From: an uncultured Kangiella sp.
GTDB lineage: Bacteria > Pseudomonadota > Gammaproteobacteria > Enterobacterales > DSM-103792
Direction: 5' to 3'
Assembly: GCA_946480585.1 (NCBI GenBank)
Contig: CAMLKQ010000051.1
Location: 1-10,814 of the forward strand
Length of the DNA: 10,814 nucleotides
Every line of letters starts with the position of its first letter. The first letter of the stretch is position 1. The notes under the pieces were generated by a model, which saw nothing but the letters and a program-made list of their open reading frames with translations, was not told the DNA's origin and ran no database searches. This document shows, piece after piece, positions 1 through 7,028 of this stretch. Made by a program: the position numbers and the translations under genes.

Positions 1-5
1 GTCGT

Positions 6-1928
6 TCAGTTCTTGGCAGCCGGCTGCAAACGGCTGTCGAAGTATTCGATGTCGGCATGCGCTTTCAGCCATTGGATGTAAGCCATGTATTCGGCCTCAC
101 CACCAAACCGGCTGAGCCGCTCGACGTACTGCTTGCGACGGGTCTCATCCAGCTCGGTGACCGCCGGCATCCGCGCTTGCTGCAGCTCGGCCAGCAGGTA
201 ATCACCACCGGACAGGCTGACACCGGCCAAGCTTGGCTGGCCGTTCGGCCGCGCCAGCTTGAACAGCTGCTCGCGAACAATCGGATCCGGCGATGCTGAC
301 GCACGGCTGATCGCATCAAAGCTTTGCCAGTTGGCGTTCTTCTCGGCCAACATGCCGGCAACATCTTCACCGGCCTTGGCTTTCGCCAACAGCTCATCAC
401 CAAACGCCTTTGCCGCGGTCTTGGCCCGTTCGGCATTCAGGTTGTTGATGATTTCGCCACGGACATCCGCCAGCGGTTTGGTGCTGGCCGGGCTGTAATC
501 CTTGATCCGCACCATCACGGCATGCTGATCGCCAATGCTGAGCACCGCGCTGTTGCGACGCTCGACCAGCACTTCGTCCGCCACCACGGCTTCCATGACG
601 GTCGGATTGGCCGCAATGCCGATCGGCGCGCTGCGCTCGAAGCTGCCGGTTTCCTGCACGGTCAAGCCGGCGGCGTTCGCGGCTTCATCCAGGCTGTCAG
701 CCGACTCGTAACCGACGTTGGTCAGCTGCAGTTCTTTCTCGGCATAGAGATCGGCAAGTTTTTGTGCCTTGACCGATTCCCGGACCTGCTCGCGCACGCT
801 GTCCAGCGACTGCTGCTCGCCACCTTCGATGTCGAGCAATTTGATGATGTGATAACCAAACGCGGTGCGCACCAGTGCCGACACCGGTTGATCACGGGTC
901 AGGGCAAACGCTGCCTCGTCAAAAGCCGGCTCCATCGCACCTTTTTCCAGCACGCCCAGTTCACCGCCCTGCGCTTTGCTCACGTCATCTTCCGAATGGG
1001 TTTGCGCGAGCGCGGCGAAATCGCCGGTCTTGGCTTCCGCCAGTACCGCTTCGGCCTTGCTCTTGACGGCGGCTTCGGCGACGCTGTCAGCACCTTCCGG
1101 CACCGTGAACAGAATGTGGGCCAGCTTGCGCCGCTCGGCGCGGGTGAACTCGCTCTGGTGTTGTTGGTAATACGCTTCCAGATCCGCATCGGTTACCGAA
1201 ATCTGATCCGACAGCGCATCGGCTTTCAGTTCGACGTATTGCAGATTGAATTTTTCCGGCACCGCAAAGCGCGCCGCATTGGCGCTGTAATACGCCTCGA
1301 TATCACTGTCTGCCGGTGCTTCGGTCGGCAGGAAGGCCGCCTGCGAGACACGGGCAAACCGACCGCTCAGGGTCTCGTTTTCCAGCACATAGAACCGCTC
1401 CGCTTCGCTGACCAGGGCAAAGCCGGTATCGGCCAAGCCGCGCAGCATCTGGGTCGCGACCAGATCTTTTTCCAGTTGCGCCGAGAACCGCTCCGGGCTG
1501 TAGCCGGCCTGGGTCAGCACCATTTCGGCGGTGGTGCGGTCATATTTGCCGTCGCGCTGAAATTGCGGAATGGCCTGGATCTGTTCCTTGATGCGTTCTT
1601 TGCTGATCCGCAGGTTCAATTCGTTCAGCGACTCGGCCAGCGCCTTCTGGGTCACCAGCTGCTCAAGCACGTTGCGGCGGAAATCCAACTCTTTTTCTTC
1701 GGTGTTGAAGATCTGGCCAAACATCTCGCCGTAGCGTTGACGCTGATTCTGATACGCCTCATCAAACTCCACACGACTGACTTTGACGCCATCGACCTCA
1801 GCCAGTTTGTCGCCATCTGCCGAGACAAAAAAGTTGCTGACCCCGGAAAACACAAAACTGATAACAATGACGATCAGAAATGCCCAGGCGATAGGGCCAC
1901 TGAGGCCTTCGCGGAAACGATCCATCAT
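6..1928 (-). CDS. ppiD: PpiD, membrane-anchored periplasmic chaperone / parvulin-type peptidyl-prolyl isomerase
   Basis: Inner-membrane chaperone of the SurA/PpiD family that contacts the Sec translocon and helps newly exported proteins fold in the periplasm. The 640-residue product is close to E. coli PpiD (about 623). A short charged N-terminus beginning MMDRFREG is followed by one hydrophobic segment (about residues 12-34), giving an N-in, C-out single-pass topology. Next come a SurA-N-like helical region (about 35-250), one parvulin domain (about 266-369) and a C-terminal helical tail ending QPAAKN. The parvulin domain keeps His271 in the AHILF strand, Asp314 in an S-E-D motif, a G-G-E-L-G motif and the FGYH motif at 357-360. 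I chose the ATG at 1928, which gives the family's MMD start; a second ATG follows directly, and an in-frame TTG nine codons upstream is less likely. A weak GAGAG lies about 10 nt upstream. Separated from the tRNAs by a strong terminator; no convincing promoter seen. Confidence 0.96.
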   Translation of the reverse strand: MMDRFREGLSGPIAWAFLIVIVISFVFSGVSNFFVSADGDKLAEVDGVKVSRVEFDEAYQNQRQRYGEMFGQIFNTEEKELDFRRNVLEQLVTQKALAESLNELNLRISKERIKEQIQAIPQFQRDGKYDRTTAEMVLTQAGYSPERFSAQLEKDLVATQMLRGLADTGFALVSEAERFYVLENETLSGRFARVSQAAFLPTEAPADSDIEAYYSANAARFAVPEKFNLQYVELKADALSDQISVTDADLEAYYQQHQSEFTRAERRKLAHILFTVPEGADSVAEAAVKSKAEAVLAEAKTGDFAALAQTHSEDDVSKAQGGELGVLEKGAMEPAFDEAAFALTRDQPVSALVRTAFGYHIIKLLDIEGGEQQSLDSVREQVRESVKAQKLADLYAEKELQLTNVGYESADSLDEAANAAGLTVQETGSFERSAPIGIAANPTVMEAVVADEVLVERRNSAVLSIGDQHAVMVRIKDYSPASTKPLADVRGEIINNLNAERAKTAAKAFGDELLAKAKAGEDVAGMLAEKNANWQSFDAISRASASPDPIVREQLFKLARPNGQPSLAGVSLSGGDYLLAELQQARMPAVTELDETRRKQYVERLSRFGGEAEYMAYIQWLKAHADIEYFDSRLQPAAKN

Positions 1929-2036
1929 GGGTGGAAATCTCTCTTGTTGGAGCAATAGGCAAAACAGCTACGACGCGGCCTACGGCCGGCCGAGACAAGC
2001 GCCGCATTGTGGCGCAAAGGCATGAGGATGAAAAGC

Positions 2037-2073
2037 AAAAACGCCGTCCGGACAAGGTCCGGACGGCGTTTTT
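2037..2073 (-). terminator. Strong bidirectional rho-independent terminator between the tRNA pair and ppiD
   Basis: A perfect 17-bp inverted repeat with a 3-nt loop (arms 2037-2053 and 2057-2073, core ACGCCGTCCGGAC). Runs of A and T flank it, so either strand reads a GC-rich stem followed by a U-rich tail. On the minus strand the tail is TTTTTGCTTTT, which fits termination of the transcript carrying tRNA-Val and tRNA-Asp. It implies that ppiD, starting about 110 bp further on, is mainly expressed from its own promoter. Confidence 0.9.
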
Positions 2074-2156
2074 GTCGATACGGGCAACCACCCATTCGTG
2101 GCACCAACCCCAGCGTTAGCCAAGGTCTAGCAGCGGGCACGGCGACGATTGGAAGT

Positions 2157-2233
2157 TGGCGGAGCGGACGGGACTTGAACCCGCGACCCCCGGCGTGACA
2201 GGCCGGTATTCTAACCAACTGAACTACCGCTCC
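2157..2233 (-). tRNA. tRNA-Asp (anticodon GTC)
   Basis: A 77-nt cloverleaf with encoded CCA. The acceptor stem GGAGCGG pairs with CCGCTCC, the discriminator is G, the D-arm is GTTCAGTTGGTTAGAAT, the anticodon stem CCGGC/GCCGG encloses the loop CTGTCAC with anticodon GTC, and the T-arm contains GGTTCAAGTCC. All arms pair. It lies 75 bp behind tRNA-Val on the same strand; the spacer holds a small hairpin (GGAAGC at 2254-2259 with GCTTCC at 2264-2269) that may help processing. About 80 nt of 3' trailer separates it from the terminator. Confidence 0.97.
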
Positions 2234-2308
2234 AGATTGGGTCCCAGCATTGCGGAAGCAAATGCTTCCCCGGTTGTGAGAAACCGTGAGAACCGACGGC
2301 GGGAGATT

Positions 2309-2384
2309 TGGTGGGCGTTGAGGGACTTGAACCCCCGACCCCCTCCATGTGACGGAGATGCTCTACCAACTGAGCTAAACGCCC
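2309..2384 (-). tRNA. tRNA-Val (anticodon CAC)
   Basis: A 76-nt cloverleaf with encoded CCA. The acceptor stem GGGCGTT pairs with AACGCCC, the discriminator is A, and the D-arm is TAGCTCAGTTGGTAGAGCA. The anticodon arm is TCTCC / GTCACAT / GGAGG with U33 before CAC, and the T-arm contains GGTTCAAGTCC. CAC reads only the GUG codon, so this is probably a supplementary valine isoacceptor. It lies 68 bp downstream of the hupB stop. I see no promoter in that gap, so read-through from hupB is likely. Confidence 0.95.
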
Positions 2385-2410
2385 AAATCTTTGCGGTCAC
2401 TTCTTACAAC

Positions 2411-2435
2411 ACCCCGCCGCGGGAAGCGGCGGGGT
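2411..2435 (-). terminator. Hairpin downstream of hupB, probable partial terminator
   Basis: A perfect 10-bp stem (ACCCCGCCGC at 2411-2420 with GCGGCGGGGT at 2426-2435) and a 5-nt loop, starting 17 bp after the hupB stop. On the minus strand the stem is followed by GTTGTAAGAAG, a poor U-tract. It may stabilise the hupB mRNA 3' end or terminate only partly, leaving read-through into tRNA-Val, whose 5' end is 26 bp beyond the stem. Confidence 0.6.
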
Positions 2436-2452
2436 TTACTGCCGCCGAAAAC

Positions 2453-2728
2453 TTACTCGTTAACGGCGTCTTTCAGTGCCTTGCCCGGCTTGAAGCTCGG
2501 GACTTTGGCCGCGGCGATTTTGATTTCTTCGCCGGTTTGCGGATTACGGCCGCTACGCGCTGCGCGCTCTTTGACGACGTAAGTACCAAAGCCTACCAGC
2601 GCAACCTGATCACCTTTGCGAAGCGCGTCAGTGACGGCGTCCAGCATGGCGTCCAATGCACGTGCGGCAGAAGCCTTGGAGATGTCGGCGCCAACGGCAA
2701 TGGCGTCAATCAGTTCGGTCTTGTTCAT
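2453..2728 (-). CDS. hupB: DNA-binding protein HU-beta
   Basis: A small nucleoid protein that binds DNA as a dimer with little sequence preference, bends it, and influences supercoiling, replication and recombination. The 91 residues match the usual HU length (90-95). The start [11 protein letters not shown] is typical. The helical dimerisation half occupies about residues 1-45, followed by the GFG turn (46-48) and the beta-arm signature with RNPQTG at 61-66; Pro63 is the residue expected to intercalate into DNA. The C-terminus [12 protein letters not shown] is characteristic. The ATG at 2728 was chosen because AAGGGG lies 5 nt upstream and homologs begin here; a TTG five codons earlier has no such support. 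Its position after lon is the classic gammaproteobacterial hupB context and separates it from HU-alpha. A strong promoter lies at 2822-2851. Confidence 0.97.
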   Translation of the reverse strand: MNKTELIDAIAVGADISKASAARALDAMLDAVTDALRKGDQVALVGFGTYVVKERAARSGRNPQTGEEIKIAAAKVPSFKPGKALKDAVNE

Positions 2729-2821
2729 GCGTTCCCCTTGCAAACCTCAAAGCCGGATGGGTTCCGACTCCGGGTGCGTTCTTGAATCTGCGTACAGCAC
2801 GCCGCCCGCTGCGGGGGCGCA

Positions 2822-2851
2822 TTTATACCAACTGGCGAAAATCAGTGTCAA
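2822..2851 (-). promoter_or_regulatory. Sigma-70-type promoter of hupB
   Basis: A perfect -35 TTGACA (2851-2846), an 18-bp spacer and a -10 TATAAA (2827-2822) read on the minus strand. The predicted start near 2815 leaves a leader of about 87 nt. The sequence after the -10 is GCGCCCCCG, a GC-rich discriminator like those of promoters repressed by ppGpp/DksA. It lies downstream of the lon terminator, so hupB can be expressed independently. Confidence 0.82.
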
Positions 2852-2906
2852 GCAAATCACCGGCACCCTACCACGATGGTGAAAAAAGCAACACTTCATC
2901 GGTGCC

Positions 2907-2945
2907 AAAACAAAGAACACCGCAATAGCTTGCGCTATTGCGGTG
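2907..2945 (-). terminator. Rho-independent terminator of lon
   Basis: A perfect 12-bp stem (CACCGCAATAGC at 2918-2929 with GCTATTGCGGTG at 2934-2945) and a 4-nt loop. On the minus strand it is followed by TTCTTTGTTTT, a good U-tract. The stem begins 21 bp after the lon stop codon. Confidence 0.9.
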
Positions 2946-2966
2946 CGACACACGTTCGACTTTCGT

Positions 2967-5363
2967 TCAGTGCGCTTGCAATTCGCCGCCACTGACATCT
3001 TTGCTGGCGGCGGCCGGTTCTGCCACCGGCACGCGCGGTTCCGGTTGCCGTGTCAACGCCAGTGCCAGCACTTCATCGATCCACTGCACGCAGTGAACTT
3101 CGAGCTCTTTCAGCACTTGTTTCGGTATGTCTTTGAGATCGCGACGATTGTCTTTCGGAATCACCACGGTCTTGATACCGCCACGGTGCGCAGCCAACAG
3201 TTTTTCCTTCAAGCCGCCGATCGGCAACACTTCCCCACGCAACGTGATCTCGCCGGTCATCGCCACATCGGCACGCACCGGAATACCGGTGAGACTCGAC
3301 ACCAGCGCCGTGCACATGGCGATACCGGCAGACGGACCGTCCTTCGGCGTTGCACCTTCCGGCACGTGCACGTGTACGTCGAATTTCTCGTAGAAATCCG
3401 CCGGAACGCCGAGCACGTCGGCACGGCTGCGCACCACCGTCATCGCGGCCTTGATCGACTCCTGCATGACATCGCCAAGCGAGCCGGTGAACGTGGTTTT
3501 GCCTTTGCCGGCAACGGTCACTGCCTCAATCGACAGCAGCTCACCACCGACCTCGGTCCAGGCCAGACCGGTGACTTCACCAATGCGATCTTTCTCGCTG
3601 GCTTTGCCGTAATCAAAGCGGGCAACACCGAGGTATTTTTCCAGCTGCTTTTCACCAATGGTCAGCTTGGATTTGGCCGGTTTCAGAATCAGCTGTTTGG
3701 CGACCTTGCGACAGACCTTGGCGATTTCTCGCTCCAGACTGCGCACGCCCGCTTCACGGGTGTAGAAGCGGATGATGTCGCGGATGGCCGCTGTCGACAA
3801 CTCGAATTCGTCCGCCTTCATGCCCACCGCTTCCCGCTGCTTCGGCAGCAGGTAGCGCTCGGCGATGTTTATCTTCTCGTCCTCGGTGTAACCCGGGATG
3901 CGAATGACCTCCATCCGATCCAACAGCGGCGCCGGAATCTTCATCGAGTTGGCGGTGCAGATGAACATGATCTCGGACAGGTCGTAATCGACCTCGAGAT
4001 AATGGTCGTTGAAGGTGTGGTTTTGCTCGGGATCGAGCACTTCCAGCAGCGCCGCCGCCGGATCGCCGCGAAAATCCATCGCCATCTTGTCGATTTCGTC
4101 GAGCAGGAACAGCGGGTTTTTCACCCCGGATTTCGCCAGCTTCTGGATCACCCGGCCCGGCATCGAACCGATATAGGTCCGACGGTGGCCACGGATTTCA
4201 GCTTCGTCACGCACGCCGCCCAAGGCCACGCGGATGAACTCACGACCGGTGGCACGGGCAATCGACTGACCGAGCGAGGTTTTGCCAACACCCGGCGGGC
4301 CAACCAGGCACAGCACCGGACCTTTGACTTTTTTCACGCGCTGCTGGACAGCAAGATACTCAAGAATGCGTTCCTTGATGTCTTCCAGACCGTAGTGATC
4401 TTCGTCGAGAATCTTCTGCGCGCGCACCAGATCATGCGAGACCTTGCTGCGCTTCTTCCATGGCACCTGCAGCATCCAGTCGAGGTAACCGCGCACGACG
4501 GTGGCCTCGGCCGACATCGGTGACATCATCTTGAGCTTTTTCAGTTCGGCCTCGGCCTTGGCACGCGCTTCTTTGCTCATGCCGGCCTTGTCGATCTTTT
4601 TCTCCAGCTCTTCGAACTCGTTCTGGCCATCGTCCATGTCGCCGAGTTCTTTCTGAATGGCCTTCATCTGCTCATTCAGGTAGTACTCGCGCTGCGACTT
4701 TTCCATCTGGCGCTTGACCCGGCCGCGAATGCGCTTCTCGACATTCATCAGCTCGATCTCGCCTTCCATCAAGGCCATCAGGTGTTCGAGCCGCTCGGAA
4801 ACGCGTTCGATTTCCAGAATCTTTTGCTTGTCGGCGACTTTCAGCGCCAGATGCGCGGCGATGGTATCGGCGAGCCGCGCCGGTTCTTCCAGACTCGACA
4901 CTGCCTGGACGATTTCCTGCGGCACCTTGCGGCCGGTCTTGACGTAATTTTCGAAGATGCCAATGGTCGAGCGCATCAGCGCTTCTTCTTCGGTCGGATT
5001 CGGTTGCTGGTTGCCGAGGTATTCCACTTCGGCCAGCAGCATGTCGTCACCGTCGGTGTATTTCTGCACGCGTGCGCGTTGCACACCTTCGACCAACACT
5101 TTGACGTTGCCGTCCGGCAGCTTCAGCATCTGCAGAATCGTGGCGACGCAACCGACTTCATAAACATCCTTGGCTACCGGCGAATCGATGGCAGCCTCTT
5201 TCTGCGCGACCAACAGAATCTGCTTGTCGCTCTTCATGGCGCTTTCGAGCGCCTGCACCGATTTCTCCCGGCCGACAAACAGCGGGATGACCATGTGCGG
5301 GAACACCACCACGTCGCGCAAGGGCAACACGGGCAGTTCGAGCAAATCAGGACGAGTGGTCAT
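2967..5363 (-). CDS. lon: Lon, ATP-dependent serine protease (LonA type)
   Basis: Cytoplasmic hexameric AAA+ protease that unfolds and degrades damaged proteins and short-lived regulators. The 798-residue product aligns almost end to end with E. coli Lon (784). It has an N-terminal LonA substrate-binding domain ([20 protein letters not shown] near residues 11-30, then a long helical part to about 300). The AAA+ module follows: Walker A GPPGVGKT at 355-362 and Walker B LFLLDEID at 418-425. The protease domain carries catalytic Ser678 in PKDGPSAG and Lys721 in GGLKEKLL, forming the Ser-Lys dyad. The C-terminus has a short Ala/Pro-rich extension. The ATG at 5363 gives the family N-terminus; a GTG at 5390 would add nine residues. 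Neither start has a good Shine-Dalgarno. A sigma-32-type promoter lies just upstream and a strong terminator follows. Confidence 0.98.
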   Translation of the reverse strand: MTTRPDLLELPVLPLRDVVVFPHMVIPLFVGREKSVQALESAMKSDKQILLVAQKEAAIDSPVAKDVYEVGCVATILQMLKLPDGNVKVLVEGVQRARVQKYTDGDDMLLAEVEYLGNQQPNPTEEEALMRSTIGIFENYVKTGRKVPQEIVQAVSSLEEPARLADTIAAHLALKVADKQKILEIERVSERLEHLMALMEGEIELMNVEKRIRGRVKRQMEKSQREYYLNEQMKAIQKELGDMDDGQNEFEELEKKIDKAGMSKEARAKAEAELKKLKMMSPMSAEATVVRGYLDWMLQVPWKKRSKVSHDLVRAQKILDEDHYGLEDIKERILEYLAVQQRVKKVKGPVLCLVGPPGVGKTSLGQSIARATGREFIRVALGGVRDEAEIRGHRRTYIGSMPGRVIQKLAKSGVKNPLFLLDEIDKMAMDFRGDPAAALLEVLDPEQNHTFNDHYLEVDYDLSEIMFICTANSMKIPAPLLDRMEVIRIPGYTEDEKINIAERYLLPKQREAVGMKADEFELSTAAIRDIIRFYTREAGVRSLEREIAKVCRKVAKQLILKPAKSKLTIGEKQLEKYLGVARFDYGKASEKDRIGEVTGLAWTEVGGELLSIEAVTVAGKGKTTFTGSLGDVMQESIKAAMTVVRSRADVLGVPADFYEKFDVHVHVPEGATPKDGPSAGIAMCTALVSSLTGIPVRADVAMTGEITLRGEVLPIGGLKEKLLAAHRGGIKTVVIPKDNRRDLKDIPKQVLKELEVHCVQWIDEVLALALTRQPEPRVPVAEPAAASKDVSGGELQAH

Positions 5364-5418
5364 GGGGGCTACCGGGTTAGGTGCCCACACAGCGGCTGCT
5401 GCATGGGTTCAGGCCAGT

Positions 5419-5445
5419 ATATGGGGCTGCTTTTCCCGGCTTCAA
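5419..5445 (-). promoter_or_regulatory. Sigma-32 (RpoH) heat-shock promoter of lon
   Basis: On the minus strand, TTGAAG (5445-5440) is followed by a 13-bp spacer and CCCCATAT (5426-5419). The known RpoH consensus is roughly CTTGAAA, 11-16 bp, CCCCATnT. The -10 matches completely and the -35 matches in five of six positions. The predicted start near 5412 gives a leader of about 48 nt before the lon ATG. lon is a known RpoH regulon member in E. coli. An inverted repeat surrounds the -35. Confidence 0.85.
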
Positions 5446-5452
5446 CGGGAAA
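5432..5452. repeat. Inverted repeat centred on the lon -35 element
   Basis: Perfect 7-bp arms TTTCCCG (5432-5438) and CGGGAAA (5446-5452) flank a 7-bp centre (5439-5445) that contains the -35 hexamer of the lon heat-shock promoter. It could be a regulator's operator, as it would block RNA polymerase when bound, or it could be coincidental. The repeat lies upstream of the predicted transcription start, so it is not a leader hairpin. Confidence 0.55.
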
Positions 5453-5524
5453 TCCGGCCTAATTGCGGCGGCCACCATAACGATTTGGCAGACCGCAATC
5501 CCAGCCTGATACGCGGCCAGATAG

Positions 5525-5562
5525 CCAAACGCCCAAGTCGGTTGGCCGGCTTGGGCGTTTGG
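5525..5562 (-). terminator. Probable bidirectional terminator after clpX
   Basis: A perfect 13-bp stem (CCAAACGCCCAAG at 5525-5537 with CTTGGGCGTTTGG at 5550-5562). The 12-nt loop can itself pair (CGG 5539-5541 with CCG 5546-5548), giving a nearly continuous hairpin capped by a TTGG loop. It starts 23 bp after the clpX stop. U-tracts are short on both strands, so efficiency is uncertain. Confidence 0.7.
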
Positions 5563-5585
5563 TCATTTTCCAACCAACAACGGCG

Positions 5586-6872
5586 TTATTGGTCCGACGC
5601 GGCTTTCGGCAAGCTGTCGTTGTTGTAAATCAGCTTCGGTTTGCTGTCGCCGGCGATGACAGCCGAATCGACCACCACCTTGGAGACGTTCTCGAGGCTC
5701 GGCAGGTCGAACATGGTGTCGAGCAGCGTACCTTCGAGGATCGACCGCAAACCGCGGGCACCGGTCTTGCGCGCCATGGCCTGACGGGCCACCGCGCTCA
5801 GCGCTTCGTCGCGGATCTCGAGTTGCACGCCTTCCATGTCGAACAGCTTCTGGTATTGCTTGACCAAAGCGTTCTTCGGTTCGGTCAGGATCTTGACCAG
5901 CGCCGCTTCGTCCAGCTCTTCCAGCGTTGCCACGATCGGCAAGCGACCGACGAACTCCGGAATCAAACCGAACTTGATCAGATCGTCTGGCTCCACGCCT
6001 TTCAGCACTTCGCCAACATTCTTTTTGTCGTCCTTGCTGCGCACTTCGGCACCAAAGCCGATGCCGCCTTTCTCGGACCGATCACGAATCACCTTGTCGA
6101 GGCCAGCAAACGCGCCGCCGCAGATGAACAGGATGTTCTTGGTGTCGACCTGCAGGAATTCCTGCTGCGGATGCTTGCGGCCACCTTGCGGCGGTACCGA
6201 GGCCACTGTGCCTTCGATCAATTTCAGCAGCGCCTGCTGCACACCTTCACCGCTGACATCGCGCGTGATCGACGGGTTTTCCGACTTGCGGGAAATCTTG
6301 TCGATTTCATCGATGTAGACGATGCCCTGCTGCGCTTTCTCGATGTCGTAATCGCATTTCTGCAGCAGTTTCTGAATGATGTTCTCAACGTCTTCACCGA
6401 CATAACCGGCTTCGGTCAGCGTGGTGGCATCGGCAATGGTGAACGGCACATTCAGCAAGCGCGCCAGCGTTTCCGCCAGCAGCGTTTTGCCGGAGCCGGT
6501 CGGGCCGACCAGCAGGATGTTGCTCTTGCCGAGCTCGACTTCATCCTTCTTGTGGCCACCGCCTTGCAAACGCTTGTAGTGGTTGTACACCGCCACCGCC
6601 AACACCTTCTTGGCATGCGGCTGGCCAATCACATACTCGTCGAGCGTTTTCTTGATTTCTTTCGGGGACGGCAGCCGCGGCTTGTCGGTGCTGGTCGTCG
6701 TGTCCTGCACCTCTTCCCGAATGATGTCGTTGCAGAGCTCAACGCACTCATCGCAGATGAACACCGACGGACCGGCGATCAGTTTGCGGACTTCGTGCTG
6801 GCTCTTGCCACAGAAGGAGCAGTACAACAGCTTGCCACCTTCATCCTTGCCGCCAGAACGCTTCTCAGCCAT
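5586..6872 (-). CDS. clpX: ClpX, ATP-dependent unfoldase subunit of ClpXP
   Basis: Hexameric AAA+ unfoldase that recognises tagged or folded substrates, unfolds them and feeds them into ClpP. The 428 residues match E. coli ClpX (424). The N-terminal zinc-binding domain has four cysteines at 18, 21, 40 and 43 (CSFC...CDEC). Walker A GPTGSGKT is at 123-130, the pore loop GYVG at 156-159 and Walker B IVYIDEID at 184-191. An RKH loop lies at 232-234, the IGF motif that docks on ClpP at 271-273, and the sensor-2 GAR at 371-373. All parts needed for activity are present. The ATG at 6872 starts MAEKRSGG and has GAGGT about 4 nt upstream; an in-frame longer start at 6911 would run through the leader hairpin and is not supported. 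It follows clpP after 156 bp, as in other Proteobacteria. Confidence 0.98.
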   Translation of the reverse strand: MAEKRSGGKDEGGKLLYCSFCGKSQHEVRKLIAGPSVFICDECVELCNDIIREEVQDTTTSTDKPRLPSPKEIKKTLDEYVIGQPHAKKVLAVAVYNHYKRLQGGGHKKDEVELGKSNILLVGPTGSGKTLLAETLARLLNVPFTIADATTLTEAGYVGEDVENIIQKLLQKCDYDIEKAQQGIVYIDEIDKISRKSENPSITRDVSGEGVQQALLKLIEGTVASVPPQGGRKHPQQEFLQVDTKNILFICGGAFAGLDKVIRDRSEKGGIGFGAEVRSKDDKKNVGEVLKGVEPDDLIKFGLIPEFVGRLPIVATLEELDEAALVKILTEPKNALVKQYQKLFDMEGVQLEIRDEALSAVARQAMARKTGARGLRSILEGTLLDTMFDLPSLENVSKVVVDSAVIAGDSKPKLIYNNDSLPKAASDQ

Positions 6873-6890
6873 AGCTACCTCTAACCTGGC

Positions 6891-6913
6891 GGGTGCGCCC
6901 GGGCAGCGCACCC
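6891..6913 (-). repeat. Leader hairpin immediately upstream of clpX
   Basis: A perfect 8-bp inverted repeat (GGGTGCGC at 6891-6898, GCGCACCC at 6906-6913) with a 7-nt loop. It ends about 10 bp before the clpX ribosome-binding site. Its GC-rich stem lacks a U-tract, so it is more likely an mRNA processing or stability element, or a translation modulator, than a terminator. Confidence 0.55.
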
Positions 6914-6987
6914 CTTCAATATCTGAAGACTAGATTGTTGGATTCTAGCCTGCTTGCGCGGGTTCCTGCTCGGAGCAGCTTATAACC

Positions 6988-7022
6988 CTGCGAAGCCCAT
7001 CGCAGCCGGGCAGTCACCCGGC
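6988..7022 (-). repeat. Two adjacent hairpins downstream of clpP
   Basis: Two perfect 6-bp inverted repeats follow the clpP stop. GCCGGG (7005-7010) pairs with CCCGGC (7017-7022), and CTGCGA (6988-6993) pairs with TCGCAG (7000-7005). They share base 7005, so the two stems compete at their junction. The downstream minus-strand sequence GGTTATAAG is only weakly U-rich. This may be a leaky terminator or a 3'-end stabiliser between clpP and clpX. Confidence 0.4.
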
Positions 7023-7028
7023 CATGGC

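Noticed and set aside
324..1958. Very long open frame on the plus strand opposite ppiD, with similar ones at 2943-4523 (opposite lon), 5559-6884 (opposite clpX) and 7872-9197 (opposite tig)
   Set aside because: All four lie in the antisense frame whose codons line up with the sense codons, where a stop appears only if the real gene uses TTA, CTA or TCA. Those codons are rare in this GC-rich genome, so long frames are expected. The sense genes are unmistakable and the antisense products show no family motifs.
1983..1992. Palindrome CGGCCGGCCG upstream of ppiD
   Set aside because: A short GC-only palindrome is likely by chance in DNA of this composition, and nothing around it suggests an operator.
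2156..2785. Open frame of about 209 codons on the plus strand over the tRNA pair and hupB
   Set aside because: It is the reverse complement of two tRNA genes and hupB. The apparent protein motifs are tRNA-derived translations that commonly cause spurious annotations.
6873..6911. Upstream extension of clpX by 13 codons
   Set aside because: The added residues correspond to the GC-rich leader hairpin and match no ClpX N-terminus, while the ATG at 6872 has a ribosome-binding site.
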